64,000 bases of DNA from the NCBI GenBank assembly GCA_947500645.1, contig CANMSD010000002.1, positions 930,001 through 994,000 on the forward strand, written 5' to 3'. The notes below the pieces were generated by a model. That model made no database searches. It saw only the letters and a list, made by a program, of their open reading frames with translations, and was not told the DNA's origin. This stretch comes from an uncultured Erythrobacter sp. GTDB taxonomy: Bacteria; Pseudomonadota; Alphaproteobacteria; Sphingomonadales; Sphingomonadaceae. Below, in pieces: positions 7,854-17,112 of this stretch. Both the position numbers and the translations under genes were made by a program. Position 1 is the stretch's first letter. Each line of letters starts with the position of its first letter.

Positions 7854-10637
7854 CTAAAATTCCAGCCCCCATGCCTTGTAGTTCGCTTCGATTGAGGGGT
7901 TCATCGCGAGTGCAAGTCTGATCTCTTCGCGCCCTTCGCGATCCCCATTAGCGACCCTCACAATTCCGCGTATCAGGCGCGAAGCGGATTGACCCGGATC
8001 AGCCAGCAGCGCCGCGTCAAGGTCGGCCATGGCTGCATCGAGATTGCCGAGCCTGAAATGGGCGAGCGCTCGGCTATCCAGAGCGGCCGCAGAATAGTCG
8101 CTTTTCTCGACCGCTTCGACACAGGTCTGCATCCGTTCTTCGTTCACAATGTTCCAGGTGGCAGTGTACCAGCAGATCGCGTTGAGCAGGCTTCCATCAC
8201 CCGGACGGCGCGCTTTCAATTGCTCTAGCAGATCAAGGCCTTCTTCGATCTCGCCCGACCAGCCGAGCGCAGCAGACATCACTTCCGCTTCGGCAAAATC
8301 AGTCTTGGCTAGCCCACGATAGTCCTCCGCCAGGGCAAGCGCTTCTTCTGTGCGATCGAGGTGAGCGAGTATCTCAATCTGATCGGCATAGGTTGAGCCG
8401 TCAGGCTCAAGATCTTCGGCCAGCTGCATGTCTGCCAAAGCACCTTCAAGATCGCCGGTGTGACGTTTCATCCATGCCCGGGACCAATAGAGATCGCGAG
8501 AGGCTTCGATCTCCAGCGCGGCGTTCACATCTTCCAGCGTTCCAGCATAGTCGAACACGTCAAAGCGCAGCGCAGCCCGGCTGACCAGTGCGGTTGAATC
8601 GTCTGGTTTGGCCTTGGCAATCGCCTTGGCATATGCCTTTTCGAGCGGCTCGAGCAGGGCGCGACCCTCGCCAAAATAGTCCCATAACTGACGAATATTT
8701 TGCGGCGATCGAAGGGTCGGCAGGGCACGATGGAAACGCGCGAGATTACGCTTGGCGGGAGAAATAGCATTTGCGGGCAATTCGTCGAGCACGCTGCGCA
8801 TGGATTGCGACAAGGCGAAGCGATTGCCGTCGAGCTCCGCCTGTGAGGTGACTTCCACGCCGCCGATCACCTCACTGACGTCGGTCGCGCCTTCAAGCTC
8901 GAAACCGGCATCGTTTTCCGGCAGTCGAACCTCGAACTCGCTCGTCCAATAGATCGGTCCATTAAGACGTAGCGGAATATCGCGCCATTCTGCGCGTGCG
9001 CGATCCGATGCGAATGTCACATCCTTGGCTGCTTGTACCGGAGGCGCGAATTCGTATGTCGCGCGGTCTTTCTTCCATGGTGAGGAGAGAATGCCATTGC
9101 CTTTGAGTAAGGCGACGCCAGTCTCATCGTCGTAGGACAGAGAGTGGTCGACCATGATCGTCTCGCCAATCGCACCCGCTATGGCGTTCGACACAGCGTC
9201 CCTGATGCGATCCTTGTTGCCTTGCTCGGCCAAGGTGCGCCACCCGGCACCCGAGCTGCCGCGGTATTCGAACTCAACCTCGATCAGAGCTGGCAGCCTG
9301 ATCCCCGCGCTCTGATCCATCGACAGGCGGAGGATCCCGTCAGGCGTCGTCTTGGGTCGTTCACCCATCTTGACCAGTTCTGCACCCTCCTCGCGCAAGG
9401 GTAGCGCATAGTGGAAGCGGGGTATCTCCGCGATCGTGTCAAGGCGCCCGCCCGATGACGTCCCATCGAGCCAATAAGTTTCTCCGCCAATGTCCGCCTT
9501 AACAATCATATGATCGAAATTGCCAGGCATGGGGGCCATCATGGGCAGCGCATCACCACCATTTGTTCGTACCAGAACCACTTCGGCGTCGACGCCTAGC
9601 TCTCGGAGGAGCGCCAGCAGCAGGACCGACTTTGCCTTGCAATCGCCAAACCTCTTCTCCCATGTCTCCTGCGGAGATTGTGGCAGATAGTTCCCGCCAT
9701 TGAGGCCGTTGAGCAGATAGCTGATCTTGTCTTGTACCAGCTGCAATGCGAGCGCCACCCGGGTGAGCTCGTCGCCACTTGTGGCCGCGATATTGGCAAC
9801 TTCTTGTTCAAGGACACTTCCTGGAGCAATCGCTTCGGTCACATCGTAGTGGGGCGCCATGTGGCTCGATACGGATTGCCAGTCGTGATAGGTTGAAACC
9901 TGCATCAGTTCGCCGATGAGGTATCGGATCGGAGCATCGCCGGGCAGTTCGTCGGCCTTGGCGACGGGCAGGTCTGCGCTCCAAACCATAAAGCCATTTT
10001 CCACTTCGGGTTCAAGCACGTCTGCGTTACCCAACCGTTTGCGCGAAACTTCCATACCTTTCGGCCAGGAAACGCTGATCCGTCCGTCTTCAATCGGGGC
10101 CGGAAGAGCAGGCAGGCCCGCTTGCCACTGGACGTTCTCGCCCATCGCCTGATCTTGCAGTGTGGTCGAATAGGCGAGCCGTACGAGATCGCCCAGCTGC
10201 GCGCCAGCAATCGTCATTGTAGCCGTCAGCGAGCCGTCCAGCATCCGCTGCTCCAGTCTGCGTTCACGCCGCAGGACTTCAAACTTCTTGTCGCCATCGA
10301 GCAAATCGATGGTCTCGTTTTCGCGCAGCAGCTCCGCACGGTGTATGCGCAAATCACCCTTGTCTGGCAGCCAAGCAGCCGACAGCGTGCCGAATTGCGT
10401 CAAAGCCTCTGGAGAATCTAGCGCGATGACCGTTTCGACATAGGTCCACAATTGCCCGTCTTCGATGCGAGCTTGTTGCCCAGCATATGCAAAGACCGAA
10501 TTCGATGACCGGGTGGCTGGATCGACCTCCGCCTGAACGACCCAGTCGGGGGTGTCTTCGTAAAGCACTTCGTCGCCAGCGAGTGCAGGCGCGCTAAGAA
10601 AAGTCCCGGCAAGCAGGAAGACACCACGATTTAGCAT
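7854..10637 (-). CDS. exported DUF3857 / transglutaminase-like protein with C-terminal TPR repeats
   Basis: 927 residues if started at the ATG at 10637, directly before a Sec signal peptide (MLNRGVFLLAGTFLSAPALA); the frame extends 20 codons upstream without adding a signal. Residues about 25-260 match the DUF3857 layout. A transglutaminase-like core follows, with the Cys-containing motif WEKRFGDCKAKSVLLLALL, a His-containing stretch (NFDHMIVKADI) and an Asp (YWLDGTSSGG), the expected Cys-His-Asp triad. The last 280 residues are helical pairs typical of tetratricopeptide repeats (for example DLYWSRAWMKRHTGDLEGAL and DSRALAHFRLGNLDAAMADL). The protein is probably periplasmic. Its substrate is unknown; homologues with this architecture are common in Sphingomonadales. 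Confidence 0.85.
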   Translation of the reverse strand: MLNRGVFLLAGTFLSAPALAGDEVLYEDTPDWVVQAEVDPATRSSNSVFAYAGQQARIEDGQLWTYVETVIALDSPEALTQFGTLSAAWLPDKGDLRIHRAELLRENETIDLLDGDKKFEVLRRERRLEQRMLDGSLTATMTIAGAQLGDLVRLAYSTTLQDQAMGENVQWQAGLPALPAPIEDGRISVSWPKGMEVSRKRLGNADVLEPEVENGFMVWSADLPVAKADELPGDAPIRYLIGELMQVSTYHDWQSVSSHMAPHYDVTEAIAPGSVLEQEVANIAATSGDELTRVALALQLVQDKISYLLNGLNGGNYLPQSPQETWEKRFGDCKAKSVLLLALLRELGVDAEVVLVRTNGGDALPMMAPMPGNFDHMIVKADIGGETYWLDGTSSGGRLDTIAEIPRFHYALPLREEGAELVKMGERPKTTPDGILRLSMDQSAGIRLPALIEVEFEYRGSSGAGWRTLAEQGNKDRIRDAVSNAIAGAIGETIMVDHSLSYDDETGVALLKGNGILSSPWKKDRATYEFAPPVQAAKDVTFASDRARAEWRDIPLRLNGPIYWTSEFEVRLPENDAGFELEGATDVSEVIGGVEVTSQAELDGNRFALSQSMRSVLDELPANAISPAKRNLARFHRALPTLRSPQNIRQLWDYFGEGRALLEPLEKAYAKAIAKAKPDDSTALVSRAALRFDVFDYAGTLEDVNAALEIEASRDLYWSRAWMKRHTGDLEGALADMQLAEDLEPDGSTYADQIEILAHLDRTEEALALAEDYRGLAKTDFAEAEVMSAALGWSGEIEEGLDLLEQLKARRPGDGSLLNAICWYTATWNIVNEERMQTCVEAVEKSDYSAAALDSRALAHFRLGNLDAAMADLDAALLADPGQSASRLIRGIVRVANGDREGREEIRLALAMNPSIEANYKAWGLEF

Positions 10638-10833
10638 AGAAAACTGGACCCCGTTTACCCCTGCGTGGAAGATGGCAGCACTGTCGCTAGCGAGCAACCG
10701 TTTTCAGAGTGCCGACCGGACTTGATGCTGCTCGTCAGGCGTATTCCATGACTGGACCGCGCCGGTTCGTGTTGGACGAATCACAAAGCACCTGTGCCAG
10801 GTGCTACACATTCGATACAAACTTGAGGTGAGA

Positions 10834-10850
10834 ATGGACTGTTTGGTGCG
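10834..10850 (+). repeat. left copy of 17-bp direct repeat (candidate att site)
   Basis: ATGGACTGTTTGGTGCG occurs here and again at 38626-38642 in the same orientation. At the right copy, the last seven bases are the complement of the tRNA-Leu 3' end including CCA, and the first ten lie just downstream of the tRNA. Similarity extends a few bases left (GAGAATGG here, GAGAAATGG there). A 17-base exact match covering a tRNA 3' end is what site-specific integrases leave behind. Confidence 0.7.
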
Positions 10851-11050
10851 ATAGAGATGCACGGACAGTCCGAGGCAATTGTCACCGTCGGACTCAAATC
10901 ATATCGATCAGCCATACGTGATCTGGGTGTTGATGATCGCGGTGAAGTTGGCAGGTTGCACAACAATTGAGCCGATTTAACGATAGACTGACGTTACCGT
11001 ATTGAGGATGTTCTCGCGCGTTCTGAGAAGATAGAGGTCCGACCGCTGTT

Positions 11051-11079
11051 GGGCGTCAGCCTAGAACTGGCTGACGCCC
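11051..11079. repeat. perfect 11-bp inverted repeat, 7-base loop
   Basis: GGGCGTCAGCC (11051-11061) and its exact complement GGCTGACGCCC (11069-11079) enclose TAGAACT. No run of T follows on either strand, so it is a poor intrinsic terminator. It could be a protein-binding palindrome or an RNA hairpin near the boundary of the accessory segment. Confidence 0.55.
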
Positions 11080-11215
11080 GCAATTGGGGCGGAAACGAAC
11101 GCGATCAATTGACCGAAATCAATGATGTGCTTTCCTTGCTGTCTTATTGCTTCTTACGCTTTGAATATCGGTCCACATAAGCAGTATCGCCTGCGATCGG
11201 ATCAATCCGGCGGGA

Positions 11216-11371
11216 GTGAGATTTTTGGTGATCGCGACCATCGCAGCCCAGGACGTGACCTGGACGGCGCTGCTCGCAACACTTGTGTTGGCGGCAGCTC
11301 TGGTGATTTCCTTCGCCTCCAAAAGGCGGTGGATTGCGGGGTTGGATCACCTCCTGAGGCGGCGTGGATAG
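11216..11371 (+). CDS. possible 51-residue single-pass membrane protein
   Basis: A GTG start preceded by GGCGGGA opens a 51-residue frame: a short N-terminus, a hydrophobic segment of about 20 residues (WTALLATLVLAAALVISFA) and a positively charged end (SKRRWIAGLDHLLRRRG). The positive-inside pattern and strong hydrophobic bias favour a real small membrane protein. The frame is short, unique in the window and has no recognised family. A longer frame overlapping it on the same strand has no such bias. Confidence 0.35.
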   Translation: MRFLVIATIAAQDVTWTALLATLVLAAALVISFASKRRWIAGLDHLLRRRG

Positions 11372-11663
11372 GGGAGATTAGTGTCAATCGGACACAAGTA
11401 CGATGCCGCCGAGGCACTTCCGAGGTGCTCTGCGGTTACTGACTGCGACCTAAAAGCCACACTCAAATCAATCATCTCAGCAAAGGGCGGCTCTAAGCCT
11501 CTATTTTTCAGTCATATGCGAATTGCTCATGAGTGTATTCCAATAGTTGATTGGAAATTCTGCTTCCTCCCGTGAGACACTCATTCCGTTCCGTCATGGC
11601 GATGCGGTGTCGTCATGTCGTAGCTCGATGGTCGATCATATCCGGCCAGCCTTGGAGGGGAAA

Positions 11664-14600
11664 ATGAAGATAGTTCCGACTTTCGCAAAGCGTACTTCAC
11701 TTTTGGCGACGATTTCACTCGGGGCGTTGGCAACCCCGCTGTGGGCTCAATCTCAGGAGGCTGCTGGGGGCGACGCACAGGTTGCTGACGGCATTCAAAC
11801 CGACCCCCAAACCGGCGAACCCCTGATCATTGTTGAGGGAACGCGAGCATCAATCGGCAACTCCATAGATGCCAAGAGAGATGCGGACCAAATTGTCGAC
11901 GTGCTTTCGGCAGACGATGCCGACCGATTCCCCGACAACAATATTGCAGAAGCCCTGGCGCGTATTCCGGGCATTTCATTTCAGCGCGACAATGACACAT
12001 CGGACGGCGAATTCATCTCGATCCGCGGTCTCGATGCCACTTTCAACACGGTACTGAATGACGGTATCCGGGTCGGCACGGCAGACACATTCCGCCGCAC
12101 TCCGCTCAATGTTGTGACCGGTGACGGGGTATCGTCGATTTATGTGACGAAAGCACCGCTCCCAGAGGACGCATCGGAGGGTATTGGTGGTGTGGTCGAT
12201 ATCCGCACACGCGGAGCTCTGGAGCGGCGCGAAGGTATTTCCGTAAGTGCGCAGATTCGCGATAACGAATTTGCCGATCAGAGCGGCTATCGTTTGAGTG
12301 GTCGCTTTACAAAGCACCTGACAGACACATTGGGCATCAACCTATCGGCTTCCTTTCGGCGCCGGTATGCCGACAATTTCCAGATCAATCCCACCGGTGA
12401 TCTCGAACCGCTTTTCCCGCTGAGCTTTACGGCACCCGACGGTACGACAATTTTCACCGATGATGGCGAATCGGACAATGCCGCTCTGGTCGCTCGTTTT
12501 GGTGGACCGGTAACGCAGGTCGATGCTGTCGATGCGTTTACCTTACTTCCGCAAGGTTTTCTTGGTGTCGAAAACTTCGCTCTGGAACAGACAGATTTTG
12601 AGCAGGCGCAGATTGTCGATGACAACTTCAATATCTCGGGCACGATCGACTGGGAGGTTTCGGACACCACCAAGCTGACATTCGGCGGTCGCTACAGCCG
12701 CGGCGAGCGCAATGAAACGGTGTCCAATATCGAATTTGATGCCGATGACGATGATTTCGTTGATATCGATGGAGACGGCATTGTCGATATTCGCGGCTAT
12801 GACGATCCGGAAGTCGTGTTTGAGGGACAGATCGAAGACGAGCTGGAGATTCAGCAGTCCTATTTCCTCCGCGGGGAGACGAAGCTCGACAATTGGGAGT
12901 TCAACTACATTGTTGGCTATTCGCGTGCGTTCCGCGACGCCCCGACGCTATCGGTCGATTTCCTTCAGGAACTGGAAGATGTGCCTGGCGCAAGCGGTGA
13001 CGATCTGGAAAACACCTTTGCGCCCTTCATTGCAGACGGACCGTTCGTTTCCCCCAATCCTCAAGACCTTGCTCTGTTTGCCTTGGGCATCGATCCTTTC
13101 TGTCTAGATGCAGGAGGCGATCCGTGCGGAGGGATCACCGATTTCGATGAAGAGATCGAAGACTCCTCTTTGAATGAGCGCTGGTCAGCGCGGTTCGACG
13201 CCACCCGTTTCTTCACCGACGCAGGCGCGCTCGAATACGTCAAGTTCGGAGCGGTGTTCGAAGATTCGCAAACGCGCGAGCGCGATATTGACATCTTCGG
13301 CGACGAAGACGTCCTTGAAACGTTGTTCCCCGATGGCGAAGCACCCGGTGACTTCGGATTGTTGACGCCGGGTCGGATCATTAGCTTCGGCCCCATCGGT
13401 AATCCCTATTCCGATATCGGGTTCAACGGGATTCCTGAATTTGATCGTGGTGGTTTGCTCAATCTCAGGCGGGGATCACGCGCGCTTTTCGATCCCAATG
13501 TGGATACGCTGCCCAGTGGTGAAATCGTCACGCTCGATGCGGATGAGACGTACTACACGGGTTATTTGCAGGCGAAGCTCAACTTCAACGACAAATTCAC
13601 GCTCGTCGGCGGGGTGCGCCTCGAAGCTTATGACGGGAGCTTCGTCTCATCCACCTCGGCAGAAGCAGAAATCGACGTGGAAATTGGAGGTGACGATGAG
13701 ACCTTCAACCTGCTGGCGGACGAGTTTCTGATCGCTGATGTTCCGACGATCGCAAACAGTGCGAGCAATTTCGAGATTCTGCCGCGTCTGGTTGCGACCT
13801 ACAACATCAATGACAAGGCAAGGCTGAGAGGTGCTTTCACCACGTCTATCTCTCGCCCGACATTCGATCTGCTGGGTGGTCCGTTTGAAACCGAGGTGGG
13901 CATCGAGTTGAACGATGACGTCGATCCGAACGGTGTCGTGACGGCTGCGGATATCGATGATGCGAATATCGATTTCATCTTCAGCAATCCTGATCTGAAG
14001 AATGCCTATTCCTACAATTTTGACCTGTCATTCGAGTACTTCTTCGACCGGCAAAATGCGCTTTCCGTCGCTGGCTTCTATAAGCGCATCGACGACTTTA
14101 TCTTCAGCAGCTTCGCTGTCGCTGATTTCGATCCCGGAGGTATCGGTGTCGGTTCGATCACCGATGGTGGATCGGATGTCGAAGAGTTCGGAAATGCGCT
14201 TGTCCTTTCTCCAACCGGTCAGAACTTCTTTGACCAATTCGGAGGCGCTGCTGCGTTCTTCCAAAGCGGGTTGGCCGATGTAAATATCGTCCGACCACTC
14301 AACGGAAACACCGCTGAGGTCTACGGCATTGAGATCGGGGTTCTCCACACCTTCTCGTACCTGCCCGGCTTCCTGTCCAATTTCGGCTTTATCGGAAACT
14401 TGACGCTTCAGCAGACGAGCACTGATATCAACATCGGCACGCTGGATGCGGACAATATCCTTGTCCTAACCGGAGAGGCTCAGGATGGCGATCCGCTGAT
14501 CGATACCTTCGACTTCTTCAACTCACCTGACGTCATTGGCAACGCGGCACTATTTTATGAAGATCGCAACATCGAAACGACGCTGAGCTACCGCTATTCA

Positions 14601-14861
14601 GGCCTGCAATTTGAATCGCTAAGGGATTTCGGGATTTCACAGTTCCAGCAGGGACGAGGCTTTCTTGACTTCGACTTCGAATATGCCTTCCGGGACCTGG
14701 GCCCAATCGACAAGCTGTCACTGACATTCTCGGTCAATGATTTGCTGGATACGGGACGGAAGTTCTCGACCAACGAGACCTATGGCCGGTCCGATCGGAT
14801 TAGCGATTTGGGGACCTTTAATGGACGTCAGTTCGCGTTCGGCATCCGGGCGCGCTACTGA
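11664..14861 (+). CDS. TonB-dependent outer-membrane receptor, 1065 residues
   Basis: The ATG at 11664 follows GGAGGGG and starts a Sec signal peptide ending TPLWAQ near residue 28. A plug domain follows (IVEGTRASIGNSIDAKR, then IAEALARIPGISFQR and SIRGLDATFNTVLNDG), then a 22-strand-type barrel ending in an aromatic residue (FGIRARY). The length and the plug motif SIDAKR-AD-I-DVLSADDADRFPDNN are typical of the large receptors of Sphingomonadales and Caulobacter often linked to oligosaccharide or other organic substrates. No carbohydrate enzyme lies nearby, so the ligand is unknown. A LysR regulator gene follows on the same strand. Confidence 0.9.
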   Translation: MKIVPTFAKRTSLLATISLGALATPLWAQSQEAAGGDAQVADGIQTDPQTGEPLIIVEGTRASIGNSIDAKRDADQIVDVLSADDADRFPDNNIAEALARIPGISFQRDNDTSDGEFISIRGLDATFNTVLNDGIRVGTADTFRRTPLNVVTGDGVSSIYVTKAPLPEDASEGIGGVVDIRTRGALERREGISVSAQIRDNEFADQSGYRLSGRFTKHLTDTLGINLSASFRRRYADNFQINPTGDLEPLFPLSFTAPDGTTIFTDDGESDNAALVARFGGPVTQVDAVDAFTLLPQGFLGVENFALEQTDFEQAQIVDDNFNISGTIDWEVSDTTKLTFGGRYSRGERNETVSNIEFDADDDDFVDIDGDGIVDIRGYDDPEVVFEGQIEDELEIQQSYFLRGETKLDNWEFNYIVGYSRAFRDAPTLSVDFLQELEDVPGASGDDLENTFAPFIADGPFVSPNPQDLALFALGIDPFCLDAGGDPCGGITDFDEEIEDSSLNERWSARFDATRFFTDAGALEYVKFGAVFEDSQTRERDIDIFGDEDVLETLFPDGEAPGDFGLLTPGRIISFGPIGNPYSDIGFNGIPEFDRGGLLNLRRGSRALFDPNVDTLPSGEIVTLDADETYYTGYLQAKLNFNDKFTLVGGVRLEAYDGSFVSSTSAEAEIDVEIGGDDETFNLLADEFLIADVPTIANSASNFEILPRLVATYNINDKARLRGAFTTSISRPTFDLLGGPFETEVGIELNDDVDPNGVVTAADIDDANIDFIFSNPDLKNAYSYNFDLSFEYFFDRQNALSVAGFYKRIDDFIFSSFAVADFDPGGIGVGSITDGGSDVEEFGNALVLSPTGQNFFDQFGGAAAFFQSGLADVNIVRPLNGNTAEVYGIEIGVLHTFSYLPGFLSNFGFIGNLTLQQTSTDINIGTLDADNILVLTGEAQDGDPLIDTFDFFNSPDVIGNAALFYEDRNIETTLSYRYSGLQFESLRDFGISQFQQGRGFLDFDFEYAFRDLGPIDKLSLTFSVNDLLDTGRKFSTNETYGRSDRISDLGTFNGRQFAFGIRARY

Positions 14862-15054
14862 TCTGTCCAGTTTTCGGTTGGCTCACAGGACTAAGGTCGT
14901 GTTGGAAGGCATCGTTCGCGCAAGATGATGTCATGCCATTGAGGGTTACCGTGCCCAGCGGCGTCCCCGCAGCATGGATGACGGTTGGTTGCCGGTAACC
15001 CAAGCGTCCGTCGATGATTTGGTAAACCAGGCTTCTTGAAGGTGAAATGGAACC

Positions 15055-15984
15055 ATGGAACTGAAGTGGCTCGAAGACTTCATCGCGGTTTCCAACCGAA
15101 AGCACTTCGCTCAGGCCGCTGCTGATAGATACATCACCCAATCTGCCATAAGTCGCCGTATTCAGGCGTTGGAATCTTGGGTTGGCACGTCATTGCTTGA
15201 TCGTTCGCAAAATCCGGTCCAGCTGACCCCAGCTGGCGAAGAGTATCTGGTTCTCGCAAAAGATCTTGTCGAACGAATGTATGACGCGCGAGCTTGCATA
15301 AGCCAGTTCTCGCGGATCGATAAGTCTGGCGTGACGATAGGTTGCCTACACACATTGACCCTCAATTTCCTGCCCAATCTTATCGTTTCCTTGTATGGAA
15401 ATGTGGGCAAGTTTTCGTCCCAGGTTATTGCCGAAGTCCGGTCGATCGAAGAGCATCTGACTGCGTTGCAAAATCGAAGTTGTGACTTCTTCATTTGCTA
15501 TGCGCATGACTCGGTTTCGATGAACTTCGACCCGCTCTATATTCCGCATGTGGACATTGGGCAGCATTGGGTCAGACCCTATGAATCCGTGAATGCCGAA
15601 CCCGTCGATCTGAGTTCTGCGTGCCACGATCCAATCGACTATCTAGAATACGAGTCAACGACGTACATGACCCGGGTCATATCGCACCTTATAGCGAAGG
15701 CGCCTTTCCGGCAGCGTCTGAACACGCTTTACCGCTCATCTCTCGCAGAAAGCCTGTTGAGTGCAACACGGGCGGGAATGGGCATATCATGGCTGCCCGA
15801 AACGGCTCTGCGAGGCTCGCCCGCCGAAGAAGGGGTGAGAGTTGTCAACGATGATTGGAGCATCCCACTGACGATCCGCGTATATCGACTACGCGAAAAT
15901 CGCGGGCCGCTAGTCATGAAAATCTGGGAGCAGCTGCAATCTCTCGAAAACGTCGAGCAAAGCGATAACGCCCGATCACTCTGA
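15055..15984 (+). CDS. LysR-family transcriptional regulator
   Basis: 309 residues from an ATG preceded by GAAGGTGAAATGGAACC. Residues 1-60 are the LysR winged helix-turn-helix (LKWLEDFIAVSNRKHFAQAA, then AISRRIQALESWVG and LTPAGEEYL). The remaining 240 residues form the effector-binding domain with the usual PBP2-like pattern. It lies 193 bases after the TonB receptor on the same strand and may control that receptor or the fibre-like genes that follow; LysR proteins more often regulate a divergent gene, and none is present here. Confidence 0.9.
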   Translation: MELKWLEDFIAVSNRKHFAQAAADRYITQSAISRRIQALESWVGTSLLDRSQNPVQLTPAGEEYLVLAKDLVERMYDARACISQFSRIDKSGVTIGCLHTLTLNFLPNLIVSLYGNVGKFSSQVIAEVRSIEEHLTALQNRSCDFFICYAHDSVSMNFDPLYIPHVDIGQHWVRPYESVNAEPVDLSSACHDPIDYLEYESTTYMTRVISHLIAKAPFRQRLNTLYRSSLAESLLSATRAGMGISWLPETALRGSPAEEGVRVVNDDWSIPLTIRVYRLRENRGPLVMKIWEQLQSLENVEQSDNARSL

Positions 15985-16442
15985 CGAAATATTGGGCGCT
16001 GCCCACAAATTGTCGCGATGGCGGCTTTCCATCCAATAACAGGCGTTTGAAGGCCCATTGACGAGTTCTGGCAGAGACCTGACAGCAAAGTAGATTTAGC
16101 CGCTGTGAGCGGCCTGTTAGGCAAAGACACAATTACAGGCGTCGGGAAATCTGAATCCTGACATAGGAACTACGCTCAACTCTTGGTCATGGAAGTCTGT
16201 TCTGCCAGCGCGAAATGCGGCACCTTGCGGTTTAGCAATGCTCCATTCTAACCGATGTAAGGTGGCAACCGTCCCCGCCCATTGATCGTTCGATCAAAGG
16301 TGCTGCCCCGCATCGCGAGAAGCACTCGCCAAATCTGCGTAGTATTACCCATTGCGACGAATTCTTACGCGAATTGCCAATTCGCAATAACCACAAATCC
16401 CACTCTCCTATTCAGCCGTTGTCGCATCCAGCGGCATCGGAC
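15985..16442. other. intergenic region upstream of the Fap-like operon
   Basis: No coding frame with plausible composition is seen. The last part is the likely promoter and 5' untranslated region of the small exported-protein operon. It is followed by a strong hairpin at 16443-16493. Confidence 0.5.
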
Positions 16443-16493
16443 GGGGCGTCTTACGGTCTCTCCTCGCCTCCTCTGGGAGAGAGAAGACGCCCC
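16443..16493 (+). promoter_or_regulatory. 5'-leader hairpin before the Fap-like operon
   Basis: GGGGCGTCTT (16443-16452) pairs perfectly with AAGACGCCCC (16484-16493), and an inner TCTCTC/GAGAGA arm extends the stem across a small bulge. The hairpin ends seven bases before AAGGAG (16501-16506), the ribosome-binding site of the first gene. There is no T-run, so it is not an intrinsic terminator. It could stabilise the leader or control access to the ribosome-binding site. Confidence 0.6.
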
Positions 16494-16513
16494 AAACCCC
16501 AAGGAGAAGAACT

Positions 16514-17005
16514 TTGAAGATGAACAAAATGATGGCGGCATCGGCCGCAGTGGCCGCTCTGGTAGTTGGTGCCCCTGCAGTCGCTCAGGATGCTGCTGAA
16601 GCGGCCTCTACCGGAAGCGAGAACGAGAGCTACAGCGAAGTTTACGACGTGTACGATTCTACCGTCGAAAACGATCTGATCGATGCCACTCTGGGCTCGA
16701 CCGTCGGCGACGTGAACAGCAACAACTCGTACGACTATGACTATGTCGTTTCGACGCAAACTCTGATCTCGGCGAACGCCAATCAGAACTTCGAAGAGAT
16801 GATCGATGTCGACACGTATGAAGACTACATCGAGCTGAGCACCGGCGACAACTACATCGACGGCAGCGCTTTCACGGCATTCGCTGGCATCGCGAACCTC
16901 TCGCTCAACACTGGCGTGAACTCTCACGCTCAGTCGGGCACCAGCATTGCCGCTCAGGGCACTGTCAGCCTCGGCGCTGCTCCAGCAGCGGCTGGCGGCG
17001 AGTAA
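16514..17005 (+). CDS. exported fibre-like protein, Fap-type subunit candidate A
   Basis: 163 residues. The TTG at 16514 sits seven bases after AAGGAG; an ATG two codons later is the alternative. Residues 1-24 are a Sec signal peptide (MMAASAAVAALVVGAPAVAQ). The mature part is acidic, rich in Asn, Ser, Thr, Asp and Tyr, with no cysteine. Its C-terminal section (SAFTAFAGIANLSLNTG, then VNSHAQ) aligns with the next gene's NALSGFNGLGNIVVNTG and ALSSLQ, and STQTLIS with NSQTVIS, so the two are homologous. Such Gly/Asn/Gln motifs resemble functional amyloid subunits of the Fap and curli type. No double-glycine motif stands out here. Assignment as a subunit rests on context and composition. Confidence 0.75.
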   Translation: MKMNKMMAASAAVAALVVGAPAVAQDAAEAASTGSENESYSEVYDVYDSTVENDLIDATLGSTVGDVNSNNSYDYDYVVSTQTLISANANQNFEEMIDVDTYEDYIELSTGDNYIDGSAFTAFAGIANLSLNTGVNSHAQSGTSIAAQGTVSLGAAPAAAGGE

Positions 17006-17112
17006 TCGCAACCAGTTGACCATGTCGGGCCGGTTTCGCTGCAATGAAATCGGCCCGATCACTTCTGTTGGCAGCCCGATGCCAGCGCTTTTACATCCTG
17101 GGAGTAGGACAA

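Larger units (their letters stand above)
10638..11215. other. intergenic region at the left boundary of the accessory segment
   Basis: No gene over about 60 codons with plausible composition is visible on either strand. It holds the promoter side of the DUF3857 gene (minus strand), the left copy of the 17-bp direct repeat at 10834-10850, and an 11-bp perfect inverted repeat at 11051-11079. Sequence right of 10850 would be the end of the inserted segment if the island reading is correct. Confidence 0.6.

Noticed and set aside
11122..11442. A 106-codon plus-strand frame
   Set aside because: No ribosome-binding site, no bias and no recognisable motif; the shorter overlapping frame at 11216 is more plausible.
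16443..16493. Leader hairpin as an intrinsic terminator
   Set aside because: No T-run follows the stem; it directly precedes a ribosome-binding site.
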